From contig MHAR01000030.1 in assembly GCA_001803045.1 (NCBI GenBank), positions 1 through 40,386 of the forward strand: a DNA stretch of 40,386 nucleotides, in the 5' to 3' direction. Numbering within the stretch: the stretch's first letter is position 1; each line of letters opens with the position of its first letter. The stretch is from Ignavibacteria bacterium RIFOXYB12_FULL_35_14. GTDB lineage: Bacteria > Bacteroidota > Ignavibacteria > Ignavibacteriales > Ignavibacteriaceae. The translations under genes were made by a program, and so were the position numbers. The notes beneath the pieces were generated by a model, which worked only from the letters and a program-made list of their open reading frames with translations, did not search any database and was not told the origin of the DNA. This document shows, one piece after another, positions 1 through 9,160 of the stretch.

Positions 1-76
1 ATTAGAGTAATACAAAGAAGGGCTTATGGCCTACGAGACGAGGAATATCTCCGCTTAAAAATTCTCACTTGTATGC

Positions 77-349
77 TCAAGAAGATATAAAATCACCCAC
101 TCGATTACGCGAAGACCCAGTTTTATAACCTGAAATTTCTTTGCCGTTATCTTCCTTATATGAGGTGAATTCTGATTTAACATTTCGGTTGAATTCTTCT
201 CTCTGAGCATCTGTAATATCGGGAATAACAATTAATTTTTGCAGAGGATAAAGCTCGTTATCGAATGTTTCAACTGAACCACAATTTATTCCAGAAATTG
301 AAATGGAAAGGAATCCCAAAACTCCGGTTGCAGTTAATATTATCCTCAT
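77..349 (-). CDS. small exported hypothetical protein
   Basis: A 90-residue protein that I do not recognise. Residues 1-22 form a hydrophobic N-terminus ending in GINCG, which looks like a signal peptide; the Cys could be a degenerate lipobox, but the -3 position is not a good match. The rest is charged and probably helical (ITDAQREEFNRNVKSEF). Its ATG overlaps the TGA of the DUF116 gene by 4 bases, and an AAAAGGG stretch lies about 10 bases upstream, so translational coupling is likely. The overlap is the main reason to believe the gene. Function unknown; a small periplasmic or lipid-anchored protein is the most that can be inferred. Confidence 0.5.
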   Translation of the reverse strand: MRIILTATGVLGFLSISISGINCGSVETFDNELYPLQKLIVIPDITDAQREEFNRNVKSEFTSYKEDNGKEISGYKTGSSRNRVGDFISS

Positions 350-1155
350 GAAATTAACCCTTTTAATTTATCCAAATTTACGGTATTGGGATGAAATTCC
401 CCCATCCATCTTGCACAACGATTCGCATCAAGAGGAATTCCAACTACAGGAATATTTTTTCTCATACACATTCTCATTCCTCTTATCAGCTCAGGAATAC
501 ATGCAATTCCCAGAACACCAATATCTTTTCTACTATCTGTTTGCTTCTTAAATAATGCTCTTTGACTTGCAGTCATCCAAATGAATGGCTCTACTTCAAA
601 CTCTTTTAAGATATTGCTGGCAAAATTAATATAACAATTCTTAGAGCAAGATTTACAAACGTAATCCATACCTGACGGCGCTGACATACATTTTCGGTTT
701 AAGTCTCGTAAACAATGCGGAAGAAGGGCAATTTTCCTTTTTCTCTTTAGAAACTCATCTTTATAAATTCTATTGACTAATTCGAACTCAATCATATAAA
801 GATAATATTGATACTCCTTGGTAGATAATACTCCATCAAAACGTTTACTGAATGATAGCTGAGCAAGGTGATCGTCAATACCGGTTATGTAAATTCCAAG
901 AAAAGATATTAGGTTTTGAAGTAATTCGTATAAACGTGGATTTTTATCTCTCTTAATTGCTTTGTGAAGAAAGGATGAACTCCTGCTCGCTTTCTGAAGT
1001 ATTTTTAATAAATCACTTTTATTAGGATAAAGATGAAGGCATAAACCGGTAATATTTCGTATTTGTTCATAGAAATGAGAAGAGCTGTTTTCTTTTGCGC
1101 AAAGAGAGTAAGTTCTTCCGATTATCTGTTTTGGTATTTCGCTTTGCTGATACAT
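346..1155 (-). CDS. DUF116 family protein
   Basis: A 269-residue protein. The C-terminal half carries the DUF116 signature: LPHCLR near residue 143, a Cys-rich segment (C-K-S-C-S-K-N-C, about residues 167-174), then GIACIPELIRGMRMCM and IPVVGIPLDANRCARWMGEF near the end. The conserved cysteines suggest metal or Fe-S binding, but the biochemical role of DUF116 is not established. The N-terminal 130 residues are helical and less recognisable. The start is the ATG at 1155. It is the upstream partner of the overlapping small gene at 77-349. Family assignment is from motif recognition; function is unknown. Confidence 0.8.
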   Translation of the reverse strand: MYQQSEIPKQIIGRTYSLCAKENSSSHFYEQIRNITGLCLHLYPNKSDLLKILQKASRSSSFLHKAIKRDKNPRLYELLQNLISFLGIYITGIDDHLAQLSFSKRFDGVLSTKEYQYYLYMIEFELVNRIYKDEFLKRKRKIALLPHCLRDLNRKCMSAPSGMDYVCKSCSKNCYINFASNILKEFEVEPFIWMTASQRALFKKQTDSRKDIGVLGIACIPELIRGMRMCMRKNIPVVGIPLDANRCARWMGEFHPNTVNLDKLKGLIS

Positions 1156-1553
1156 TATTAAATATTTGGTTTAAACAGTTATTCTTTCACAAGCAGTTAG
1201 TTTTCCATTAGCTAATTGCTATTCAATAGCTTTGGGACCAGCTCCAACGCTTGCGTTTTCACGTCGCATGAAGAAATCAAGAACTTTGTTTAACAGTGAC
1301 ACTTCATTCCGTAAGATTATTTTAAATGGGAATCACTTCCTTGGATGAAAGATAAAAAAAAGAAATGAATATAGTTGAATTATTAACTCATATTACTCAA
1401 AGTAGAGAGATGACATCTTTTTATTCGTTAGCCAACGGATAAATAAGTGCACAAACAGAAATAAAAATGTTACTTTTTACATTAATTTGTAAAAAATAAA
1501 GATGTCATCTCTTTGTTAATTTCTTTTTCTGCGTAAGGTGTGCTACTAAATAA
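1156..1553. other. intergenic region with one MITE-like element
   Basis: 398 bases with no convincing coding frame. The right part (1384-1545) is a repeat element described separately. The left part, 1156-1383, is AT-rich; I see no tRNA, clear terminator or family repeat in it. It presumably holds the promoter for the minus-strand DUF116 gene, but I cannot pick a promoter with confidence. Confidence 0.5.
1384..1545. repeat. MITE-like element A (shared TIRs, internal inverted repeat)
   Basis: The left end TAACTCATATTACTCAAA (1384-1401) nearly matches the left end of the copy at 26617. The right end TGCGTAAGGTGTGCTA (1530-1545) matches the right ends at 26751 and 33395. Inside, AGAGATGACATCTTT (1406-1420) is the exact reverse complement of AAAGATGTCATCTCT (1498-1512); each arm contains an 11-base odd-centred palindrome. 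No ORF is inside. It ends 8 bases before the stop codon of the minus-strand DUF190 gene, so it lies just 3' of that gene. Non-autonomous mobile element or REP-like unit by inference. Confidence 0.7.
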
Positions 1554-1901
1554 TCACCTGCCCGGGGTATATTTTATTACCTCAGCTTTTTCCATGGTTA
1601 TTAAAACCCCACAGTTTGCTTTTGTAATAATCTCATCAAGAACTGGTATAGCTTCTTTTATTTTTTGTTCAGAATCAACAATTTCAATTAAAACAGGAAG
1701 GTCTTCGGATAATTCTAAAAATTTTGCCTTGTGAATGACCGATTTTGCACCAAAACCTTCCAGCCCGCGAAAAACAGTTGCTCCTGCCAGTTTTAGTTCT
1801 CTTGCTTTTCTCACAATTACCTCGTAAAGAGGTTTGCCATCATATTTATCAAGCTCACCAAGAAATATTCTTAATAGTTTGCCTTCACCTTCTATTTTCA
1901 T
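1554..1901 (-). CDS. DUF190 family protein (CrcB-associated)
   Basis: A 115-residue soluble protein. It starts MKIEGEGKLLRIFLGELDKYDGKPLYE and contains the family pattern of a PII-like ferredoxin fold: ARELKLAGATVFRGLEGFG, then LPVLIEIVDSEQKIKEAIPVLDEII, and a C-terminal GVLITMEKAEVI strand. DUF190 genes are very often found beside crcB/fluC, as here, where the fluoride channel lies 18 bases upstream in the same direction. A role with fluoride export or regulation is inferred from linkage only. A TTTGGAGA ribosome-binding site sits about 5 bases before the ATG at 1901. Confidence 0.88.
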   Translation of the reverse strand: MKIEGEGKLLRIFLGELDKYDGKPLYEVIVRKARELKLAGATVFRGLEGFGAKSVIHKAKFLELSEDLPVLIEIVDSEQKIKEAIPVLDEIITKANCGVLITMEKAEVIKYTPGR

Positions 1902-1919
1902 ACAGTCTCCAAAATTTTA

Positions 1920-2294
1920 TTAAAACAATTTTGCTATTAAAGTTCCTATCCACACAGAAGCAAGACAAATAACTACACTTAAAAGAATATTCAGAAAAGC
2001 TGTCAGGTAATCTTTGTCTTGCAATAAAACAAAAGTTTCGTAACCAAATGTTGAAAAAGTTGTGTAACCACCTAAAAAACCTATCATCAAAAAAATTCTG
2101 ATCTCAGGACTGACGAGAAAGCGATTCTCAGATATCTCGGCTATGAATCCTATAAGAAGACAACCTAATGTATTTACCACAAAAGTTCCGTAAGGAAATT
2201 CCTCGCCAAAAATTTTATAAGCATTTACTGAAGTCCAGTATCTTAAAACTGAACCTAAAAAACCACCGGTGCCGATTAACAAATATTTAAGCAA
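1920..2294 (-). CDS. crcB: CrcB/FluC fluoride ion channel
   Basis: A 124-residue inner-membrane protein with four predicted helices, the usual length for a dual-topology Fluc channel that lets fluoride leave the cell. Family motifs are visible: GGFLGSVLRYW near the N-terminus, PYGTFVVNTLGCLLIGF (about residues 34-50), and GFLGGYTTFSTFGYE (about 73-87), with the Thr/Ser/Phe track of the pore. The start appears to be TTG at 2294, with AAGGAAAAGAG a few bases upstream; no in-frame ATG fits better. It sits between the SulP gene upstream and DUF190 downstream on the same strand. I looked for a crcB fluoride riboswitch in the 82-base gap upstream and did not see one. Confidence 0.93.
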   Translation of the reverse strand: MLKYLLIGTGGFLGSVLRYWTSVNAYKIFGEEFPYGTFVVNTLGCLLIGFIAEISENRFLVSPEIRIFLMIGFLGGYTTFSTFGYETFVLLQDKDYLTAFLNILLSVVICLASVWIGTLIAKLF

Positions 2295-2376
2295 ATTCTC
2301 TTTTCCTTAAATGATCAATGAAAATTATAATAATTATAAATAAACGAAATTAAATTCAATCTTAGGCTTAAATAAA

Positions 2377-4059
2377 TTATTCATTTATCAATCTGCGAGC
2401 TTTAACCAAGGCTTCATCAAGATCACAAAAAAAGTTCTCTTCCTTAATTTTATCAAACAAGCCTGCACGGATTAATTCAAACATCGGCTGCTTGTGCAGA
2501 CCGGAAACTAACAGAATTGTTTTTTCTTTTTGAAGCTGAACAAATAAATCCTCGAGTGCTTTTAATCCGCTGCCATCAATTACAAGCAAATGATGTGTTT
2601 GAAGAATAATTACTTTAGGCGCTTTTTCAAGCTGTCTAATTGTTTCTCTGAATTGATCAACTGCGCCGAAAAATAAGGTACCGTAAACTTCAAATATCTC
2701 TACCCCTTTAGGAATTTCCTTAGAGGCAATCTCAATAGAGTCATTTCCCTCTTCAGCGGCACGCATAGATTCAGTCAATAGGCGAGCCTCCGTAACATCC
2801 GACATCTTCTTAATAAATGATAATGCGGCGAACACTAATCCAACCTCAATTGCAACCGTTAAATCAACGAACACAGTAAGTAAGAATGTATTGATTAGAA
2901 TTACTCTATCGCTTATTGGTGCTTTAAATGTTTTTACAAATGACTGCCATTCACTCATTTTATAAGAAATGTAAATTAAAATAGCTGCAAGTGCGGATAA
3001 CGGAATAAGCGAAGCATATGGTGCAAAGAACAACATGATAAGTATAAGAACAATTGAATGAATTATTCCGGCAACAGGAGTTTTGCCACCGTTTTTAATG
3101 TTTGTTGCGGTTCGCGCAATCGCACCTGTAACTGGAATTCCGGAAAATATTGGAGATATCATATTCCCAATCCCTTGTGCAACAAGTTCCATATTTGATC
3201 TATGTCGTGTGCCCATCATTCCATCAGCAACAACCGCAGATAATAGTGATTCGATCGCAGCTAAAATTGCTATTGTAAAAGCAGGTGAAAACATTTTTGT
3301 TATCACCACCCAGTTTAAATGTGGCAATGATGGTGCTGGAAAGGTATTTGGTACATTTCCAAATTTCGAACCGATAGTCTCTACAGGTAATTGAAAAATC
3401 TGTACAACTAATGTTGCAACAATAAGAGCAACCAATGAACCGGGAATCTTTAAATTAAATCTCTGCCAAACAAATATTAAGATTAGTGATACCACTCCGA
3501 TAGCCAACGCGGAAATATTATATGAATCAAAATTCTGAAAGTACACTGTCCACTTATCTAAAAATTCTGCTGGAAGAGATTTTATATTTAAACCAAATAA
3601 ATCATTTATTTGACTCGAAAAAATTATTACAGCTATTCCGCTTGTAAATCCAATCGTAAGCGAATAAGGAATGAATCGCAATAAAATTCCGAATCGAAAT
3701 AAACCTAAGATTACTAAAAATATTCCTGCGAGAATTGTTGCTATTGCTAAGCCATCATACCCATACTGCTGAACAATTCCATAGATGATTACAATAAAAG
3801 CCCCTGTTGGACCGGATATTTGGAAACGTGAGCCTGTAAATAACGAGACAACAATTCCTGCAATAATAGCAGAGAATAATCCTTGCTCGGGTTTTACGCC
3901 GGATGCAATTCCAAAAGCTATTGCCAGAGGAAGCGCAACTATTCCAATTATTACACCGGAAATTAAATCTGCAGTGAATGTCTGTTTCGAATAACCTTCT
4001 TTAAATATGGTTATTAATTTAGGAGTAAGATCAGTCGGGAGCTTAAAATTAATTTTCAT
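2377..4059 (-). CDS. SulP/SLC26 family anion permease with STAS domain
   Basis: A 560-residue secondary transporter. Residues about 30-420 are the SulP membrane core, with family motifs GIVALPLAIAFGIASGVKPEQGLFSAIIAG near the start, SGPTGAFIVII (about 79-89) and a TGFTSGIA-like segment. Residues about 447-555 form a cytoplasmic STAS domain (GVEIFEVYGTLFFGAVDQF, then VIILQTHHLLVIDGSGLKALEDL). SulP proteins carry sulfate, bicarbonate, dicarboxylates or other anions; the substrate cannot be read from sequence. It is the first gene of a minus-strand run SulP - CrcB - DUF190, and a 239-base gap separates it from the divergent island to its right. The start is ATG at 4059. Confidence 0.93.
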   Translation of the reverse strand: MKINFKLPTDLTPKLITIFKEGYSKQTFTADLISGVIIGIVALPLAIAFGIASGVKPEQGLFSAIIAGIVVSLFTGSRFQISGPTGAFIVIIYGIVQQYGYDGLAIATILAGIFLVILGLFRFGILLRFIPYSLTIGFTSGIAVIIFSSQINDLFGLNIKSLPAEFLDKWTVYFQNFDSYNISALAIGVVSLILIFVWQRFNLKIPGSLVALIVATLVVQIFQLPVETIGSKFGNVPNTFPAPSLPHLNWVVITKMFSPAFTIAILAAIESLLSAVVADGMMGTRHRSNMELVAQGIGNMISPIFSGIPVTGAIARTATNIKNGGKTPVAGIIHSIVLILIMLFFAPYASLIPLSALAAILIYISYKMSEWQSFVKTFKAPISDRVILINTFLLTVFVDLTVAIEVGLVFAALSFIKKMSDVTEARLLTESMRAAEEGNDSIEIASKEIPKGVEIFEVYGTLFFGAVDQFRETIRQLEKAPKVIILQTHHLLVIDGSGLKALEDLFVQLQKEKTILLVSGLHKQPMFELIRAGLFDKIKEENFFCDLDEALVKARRLINE

Positions 4060-4298
4060 TATTTCATAAAAGTAAACGACAAAAAATACTGGATGATTTT
4101 GAACCCGTTATTACGATAAAACTAATAACTTAAAATAACCAAAATTTATATTTTAGAAAAAGAATTGATAATACTTTGATTTTAATGTAACAATTTACCT
4201 CGTCTCTATTTAATTTGGTATAACTTTATAGCTCATATAATCACTGAGCAGAAATATTTTTATGGGAATCATTTTTAGATTTTTTAAATAGGCCTTTT

Positions 4299-5348
4299 TT
4301 GTTTCAACAGAATGAACAAAACATAATCCCGATTACACGTTTAACAGCACTTTGGGCTTTAAGCGAGTCGATGCTCGGCGGATTGCTTCATGCAGCGCAT
4401 ATTCCATTTAGAGGTATGATAATTTCATCGGCAGCCGTAATAATTATTTGCCTTATCGCTTATTTTTCCGTGAGAAGAGGTGAAATTCTTAAAGCCACGA
4501 TGATTGTTCTTATGATAAAAGCCGCTATTAGTCCGCACACACCTGTAGCCGCTTATGGAGCAGTTTTTCTGCAGGGATTGATTGGTGAAGGTCTATTCTT
4601 CAACAAAAGGATTTTTGCATTTTCATCTATAATGCTGGGATTAATTGTTGGAATCCTAACGGGACTACAAAAACTGATTATGCTGACACTGATTTTTGGA
4701 ATTAATTTTTGGGATGCCATAAATCAGTTTCTGAATTATGTAATTAAGGAATTTTTTATTTCATCATCTGAAACTTCGGTTTTTAATTTCAGCATTGTTT
4801 TAATGGGTTTATATGTTCTGATTCATTTACTGTTTGGATTTTGTGCGGGACTTTTCGCTTCAAAGATGCCGGCAAAAATTAATTCTGAAAGTGCAAACAA
4901 TCATATAGTTCCAGAAATTTATTCATTCAACCAAAAAGAAGCTGAAGCAGTTAAGAAAAAGAAACAAAAGCATTGGTGGAGAAAACCGTCATATCTCCTC
5001 ATTTTTATTCTTTCATCAGGTCTTCTGATAATTTCTTATATAGATCCTAATGAAGTAAATCTTAGTCAGAAATCCATTCTGCTAATGCTGCTTAGAGCCC
5101 TGCTCATAATATTGATTTGGTTTTACTTTTTATCTCCAATTTTAATGAATATCATCCAGAAATTACTTCACAAAAAAAGTAATGAATACACGAATGAAAT
5201 GAACAACATGATCAATCATTTTCCACTTTATAAAAGCACCGCAGTGGTCATCTGGAGATTATCGACGAAACAAAAAGGATTTGGCAGGTTAAACTATTTT
5301 ATGGTTACGCTGATTATCAATGTTTTAACTTTAAAATTTCCGGATTAG
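4299..5348 (+). CDS. multi-spanning membrane protein of unknown function
   Basis: A 349-residue protein I cannot name. Residues about 10-190 contain roughly five to six hydrophobic segments. A cytoplasmic-looking Lys-rich linker follows (KKKKQKHWWRKP, about 214-225), then two more strong membrane spans (about 228-246 and 257-285) and a basic tail. The layout loosely recalls an ECF-type S component joined to a small energising-type domain, but I see no decisive motif. The apparent start is TTG at 4299 without a good ribosome-binding site; the frame is open back to 4248, so the start is uncertain, and Met25 is an alternative. It lies 56 bases before the Mo-hydroxylase genes on the same strand, so a transport role for the island is possible but inferred only. 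Confidence 0.65.
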   Translation: MFQQNEQNIIPITRLTALWALSESMLGGLLHAAHIPFRGMIISSAAVIIICLIAYFSVRRGEILKATMIVLMIKAAISPHTPVAAYGAVFLQGLIGEGLFFNKRIFAFSSIMLGLIVGILTGLQKLIMLTLIFGINFWDAINQFLNYVIKEFFISSSETSVFNFSIVLMGLYVLIHLLFGFCAGLFASKMPAKINSESANNHIVPEIYSFNQKEAEAVKKKKQKHWWRKPSYLLIFILSSGLLIISYIDPNEVNLSQKSILLMLLRALLIILIWFYFLSPILMNIIQKLLHKKSNEYTNEMNNMINHFPLYKSTAVVIWRLSTKQKGFGRLNYFMVTLIINVLTLKFPD

Positions 5349-5404
5349 CAAAGGATATTTGTCAATAATTTATTTATTTTCCGTTAGACAAAACTTTTTC
5401 TATA

Positions 5405-6829
5405 ATGTTTAAAACAATCACTTTCATCTGCAATCAAAAAAAAATTGAGGCCACTCTTCATTCAGCCACCACAGTATTAGATTACCTTAGAAAGCATCAG
5501 CACTTAACCGGCACAAAAGAGGGATGCCGTGAAGGTGATTGCGGAGCTTGCACAGTTTTAGTCGGCACACTCTCCGGCAAAAAAGTTAAATATCAAAACG
5601 TCAATTCGTGTCTCTTGCCGATTGCTCAAGCTGAAGGTAAGCACATAGTTACAATTGAAGGACTGAATTCCTCTGATCTTTCCATCATTCAGCAATCGTT
5701 TGTTGATGAAGGTGGAACGCAATGTGGTTTTTGTACTCCAGGCTTTATTGTTTCACTGACAGGTTATCTTTTATCTTCCAACAATTATAATCTTGATGAC
5801 GCTGTGGATTCCATCGGCGGAAATGTTTGCAGATGCACAGGTCATACAACAATTAAACGTGCAGTTGATAAAATAATAAATGAACTTTCAGTTAAAAATT
5901 CCGCTGATAGTAATAATTTGAGTTCACTCATAAACCTGGGTATCATTCCTAAATATTTTGAAGAGATTCCAAAGCAGCTCACTGAAATAAAGAAGAAAAT
6001 TATTTCACTAGAATATGAACAAAGAGCAGATTTTCTAATTGCCGGTGGAACCGATTTATTTGTACAGAGAGAAGACGACCTTTTGAAATCGAATATAAAA
6101 TTTTTCTTCGGTGAGAACGGTGCTGATAGAATTTGGATCGATGGTAATCAATGCTGTATTGATGCAAGAGCAACCGTAAGCAATTTTGGTGATTCTGAAA
6201 TCATACAGAAATATTTTCCTGAGATGACAAACTTCATTCGACTATTTGGATCGCTACCAATACGCAACCGGGCTACTATCGGAGGGAATATAATCAACGC
6301 CTCACCAATTGGCGATATGACAATTATCCTGCTAGCATTAAATTCAACTCTTCATTTACAAAACAACAAAGCAACTCGGCAAGTTTCGCTTAAGGATTTT
6401 TTTACAGGATACAAAACTCTTGATAAGAAAGAGGATGAAATCTTAACTAAAATTACATTTGATATTCCGAAGCAAAATAATTTCTTTAATTTTGAAAAGG
6501 TCGCTAAGAGAATTCATCTTGATATTGCTAGTGTGAATACTGCAATGCTGTTAACAGTTGATGACAGAATTATTACTCAAGCAAATATTTCCGCCGGTGG
6601 TGTCTCACCAATTCCGCTTTATCTTTCTGAAATGCGTAAATCATTACTTGGTAAAAAAGTAAGTGAGGAAAATATTAGTGAAGCTATTGAAGTGGCACTA
6701 TCAGAAATAAGTCCTATCACGGATGTGCGTGGATCGGAAGAGTATAAAACGCTTTTGCTTAGACAATTGCTTCTTGCTCATTTTTATAAGTTATCACCCG
6801 AAATAATTCAAGCAGAAATTTTGTTATGA
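5405..6829 (+). CDS. xanthine dehydrogenase-like small subunit, 2Fe-2S + FAD fusion
   Basis: A 474-residue electron-transfer subunit of a xanthine oxidase-family molybdenum hydroxylase. Residues 1-85 are a plant-type 2Fe-2S domain (C41, C46, C49, C69). Residues 86-160 are the second 2Fe-2S domain (CGFCTPGF with C107 and C110; CRCTG with C142 and C144). Residues about 205-380 are the FAD domain (IAGGTDLF at 212-219, RNRATIGGNI at 287-296) and about 370-470 its C-terminal CO-dehydrogenase-flavoprotein domain. This is the S+M fusion seen in XdhA-type bacterial XDH. It overlaps the Mo-subunit gene by 4 bases (ATGA). With it, the enzyme would pass electrons from purine oxidation through Fe-S to FAD. 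Substrate not proven. Confidence 0.92.
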   Translation: MFKTITFICNQKKIEATLHSATTVLDYLRKHQHLTGTKEGCREGDCGACTVLVGTLSGKKVKYQNVNSCLLPIAQAEGKHIVTIEGLNSSDLSIIQQSFVDEGGTQCGFCTPGFIVSLTGYLLSSNNYNLDDAVDSIGGNVCRCTGHTTIKRAVDKIINELSVKNSADSNNLSSLINLGIIPKYFEEIPKQLTEIKKKIISLEYEQRADFLIAGGTDLFVQREDDLLKSNIKFFFGENGADRIWIDGNQCCIDARATVSNFGDSEIIQKYFPEMTNFIRLFGSLPIRNRATIGGNIINASPIGDMTIILLALNSTLHLQNNKATRQVSLKDFFTGYKTLDKKEDEILTKITFDIPKQNNFFNFEKVAKRIHLDIASVNTAMLLTVDDRIITQANISAGGVSPIPLYLSEMRKSLLGKKVSEENISEAIEVALSEISPITDVRGSEEYKTLLLRQLLLAHFYKLSPEIIQAEILL

Positions 6830-9129
6830 AAAATTACGATTGGATACAACACGTTCGGGGAGAATCGCTTTTTGTGGATGACATTACTCCGCCGGAAGGA
6901 ACTTTGCATGCCGCAGTTTTTTCATCTCCAATTGCGCATGGAAAAATTATCAACTTAGATCTTGAAATAGCAAAAAAATTAAATGATGTGATTGAAATTT
7001 TCACCGCTAAAGATATTCCCGGTGAAAATCAAATCGGTGCAATCATACCGGACGAACAGTTGTTAGCCGATGGTATTCTTGATTTCTGCGGACAACCAAT
7101 CGCAATTGTTGTTGCAAAAGATAATTTCTCGGCACATCAAGCGGTCAAACAAATCAAATTAGAGTTTCAAGAATATTCGGCCGTTACTGATGCTCGTGAA
7201 GCTTTTCAAAAGGGACAACTTATAATTCCCCCTCAAACTTTCTCTCTTGGTGATGCTGATTCTGCTTGGAAAGACTGCGATCTGATTGTGGAAGGTACTG
7301 CTGAATCAGGCGGACAAGAACATATCTATCTCGAAACTCAAGGCTCATTCGCATTTCCAGTGGAGGGTGGAGGAATTAAAATTATTTCCTCGACTCAAGC
7401 TCCAACAACTGTTCAAAGAGCAGCGGCAAGAATTCTTAATTTACCAATGAATAAAGTTGAGGTTGATGTACTTCGGCTTGGCGGCGGCTTTGGCGGTAAA
7501 GAAGATCAAGCTACTGCATGGGCTTGCATGACAGCACTCGCCGCATTCAAATTGAAAAGACCGGTGAAAATTATTTTAAACAGACAAGAAGATATTCGAA
7601 TGACCGGTAAACGTCATCCTTATTCATCCGATTTCAAAATAGGATTGACGAAAGAAGGCAAAATTTTAGCATACGAAGTAACGTTTTATCAGAACGCAGG
7701 TGCAGCAGCAGATCTTGCAACTGCAATTCTCGACAGAACTTTGTTTCACTGCACAAATTCATATTTCATTCCGAATGTGAAAGCAACTGCTTATTGCTGT
7801 AAGACTAATTTGCCTCCGAACACTGCGTTTAGAGGATTTGGCGGACCGCAAGGAATGTTCGTAATTGAAAGCGCCATTTATAAAGCTGCGGAAAAGTTAG
7901 GCGTTGATCCTATGGTCATTCAAGAAAAGAATTTATTAAGCGAAGATGATGAATTCCCATATGGCCAGAAGACAAAATATTGTATGGCCCGACCTAGCTG
8001 GAAAAAAGCAATAGGTAAATACAACCTTGGTGAAATGAAAAACCAGGTTGAGAAATTCAACCTTGAAAATAAGATTTTTAAAAAAGGATTAGCTTTAATG
8101 CCGATTTGCTTTGGCATTTCATTCACCAACACGATGTTGAATCAAGCTAATGCTCTTGTTCATGTTTACACTGATGGAAGTATTGGAATCAGCACCGGGG
8201 CAATTGAAATGGGTCAGGGTGTGAATATGAAGCTTCGGCAAGTGGCAGCGACGATTTTCTCCGTCGATATCAGCAGAGTAAAAATCGAAACAACAAACAC
8301 GAGTCGTGCTGCAAACACTTCTGCAACAGCGGCAAGCAGCGGCGCCGATCTTAATGGTAAAGCGGTTCAAATTGCCTGCAATAATATCTTAGAAAGACTG
8401 ATAAAATCTGCGCAGCAGGAGTTGAAGTCAAACGAAACAGACCAAATCGAAGTGAAGGATGAAATTGTTTATCTGAATGGTAATCAAACAGAATTGACAT
8501 GGAATATTTTGGTTCAGAAATCTTATGCTAAAAGAACGAGCTTATCCTCTCAAGCTCATTACGCTACACCGGGAATCCACTTTGACAAATCAAAAGTTAA
8601 AGGTGAGCCATTCGCTTATCATGTTTATGGTACTGCCATTATTCAGGTTACGGTTGATTGCCTGAGAGGAACTTATGAAATTGATTTTGTAAAAGTTGTT
8701 CACGATTTCGGAAAAAGCATGAATCCGATTATAGATCGAAGCCAGGCAGAAGGTGCGATAATGCAAGGCATCGGCTGGATGACGATTGAGGAAGTGATTT
8801 ACACGAAGTATGGGAAACTTTTAACTGATTCAATGTCAACTTATAAAGTACCTGATGTTTATTTCACTCCAAAAGAAATTGAAGTTGATTTCCTTGATAA
8901 TCCAAATCCTTCGGCAGCAATTTTCAATTCAAAAGCGATTGGAGAACCTCCGCTAATGTATGGAATAGGAATTTATTTTTCACTTTGTAATGCAATCAAA
9001 GCATTCAGATCCAATGCTGAAATTAAGAACTCTGCACCGATGACTAATGAAAAGCTTTTGTTGATGCTGTATGAACCTGCAGGCCAAAATTTGAAGCGTA
9101 AATTAAAAAATAAAATGACTGTGAAATAA
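6826..9129 (+). CDS. xanthine dehydrogenase-like molybdenum-binding subunit
   Basis: A 767-residue catalytic subunit. All residues I checked against bovine XDH are kept: Gln in GGQEHIYLE (Q164), Glu in GGGFGGKE (E226, equivalent to E802), Arg in AFRGFGGPQG (R336, equivalent to R880), and the catalytic Glu in KAIGEPPL (E707). E226 plus R336 is the pair that orients purine substrates in XDH, so a xanthine/hypoxanthine-type hydroxylase is a reasonable inference. Aldehyde oxidases usually lack this pair. Molybdopterin-loop motifs GAIEMGQGVN and TAASSGADLNGKAV are present. It is translationally coupled to the 2Fe-2S/FAD gene. No XdhC-type maturation gene is nearby. Cytoplasmic; no Tat signal. Confidence 0.92.
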   Translation: MKNYDWIQHVRGESLFVDDITPPEGTLHAAVFSSPIAHGKIINLDLEIAKKLNDVIEIFTAKDIPGENQIGAIIPDEQLLADGILDFCGQPIAIVVAKDNFSAHQAVKQIKLEFQEYSAVTDAREAFQKGQLIIPPQTFSLGDADSAWKDCDLIVEGTAESGGQEHIYLETQGSFAFPVEGGGIKIISSTQAPTTVQRAAARILNLPMNKVEVDVLRLGGGFGGKEDQATAWACMTALAAFKLKRPVKIILNRQEDIRMTGKRHPYSSDFKIGLTKEGKILAYEVTFYQNAGAAADLATAILDRTLFHCTNSYFIPNVKATAYCCKTNLPPNTAFRGFGGPQGMFVIESAIYKAAEKLGVDPMVIQEKNLLSEDDEFPYGQKTKYCMARPSWKKAIGKYNLGEMKNQVEKFNLENKIFKKGLALMPICFGISFTNTMLNQANALVHVYTDGSIGISTGAIEMGQGVNMKLRQVAATIFSVDISRVKIETTNTSRAANTSATAASSGADLNGKAVQIACNNILERLIKSAQQELKSNETDQIEVKDEIVYLNGNQTELTWNILVQKSYAKRTSLSSQAHYATPGIHFDKSKVKGEPFAYHVYGTAIIQVTVDCLRGTYEIDFVKVVHDFGKSMNPIIDRSQAEGAIMQGIGWMTIEEVIYTKYGKLLTDSMSTYKVPDVYFTPKEIEVDFLDNPNPSAAIFNSKAIGEPPLMYGIGIYFSLCNAIKAFRSNAEIKNSAPMTNEKLLLMLYEPAGQNLKRKLKNKMTVK

Positions 9130-9160
9130 TAAGAGATGTTTTAATATTCTTAATAAAACT

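Noticed and set aside
2295-2376. Possible fluoride (crcB) riboswitch upstream of the fluoride channel gene
   Set aside because: The 82-base gap is almost all A/T and lacks the GC-rich conserved segments of that motif; the gene is probably cotranscribed with SulP.
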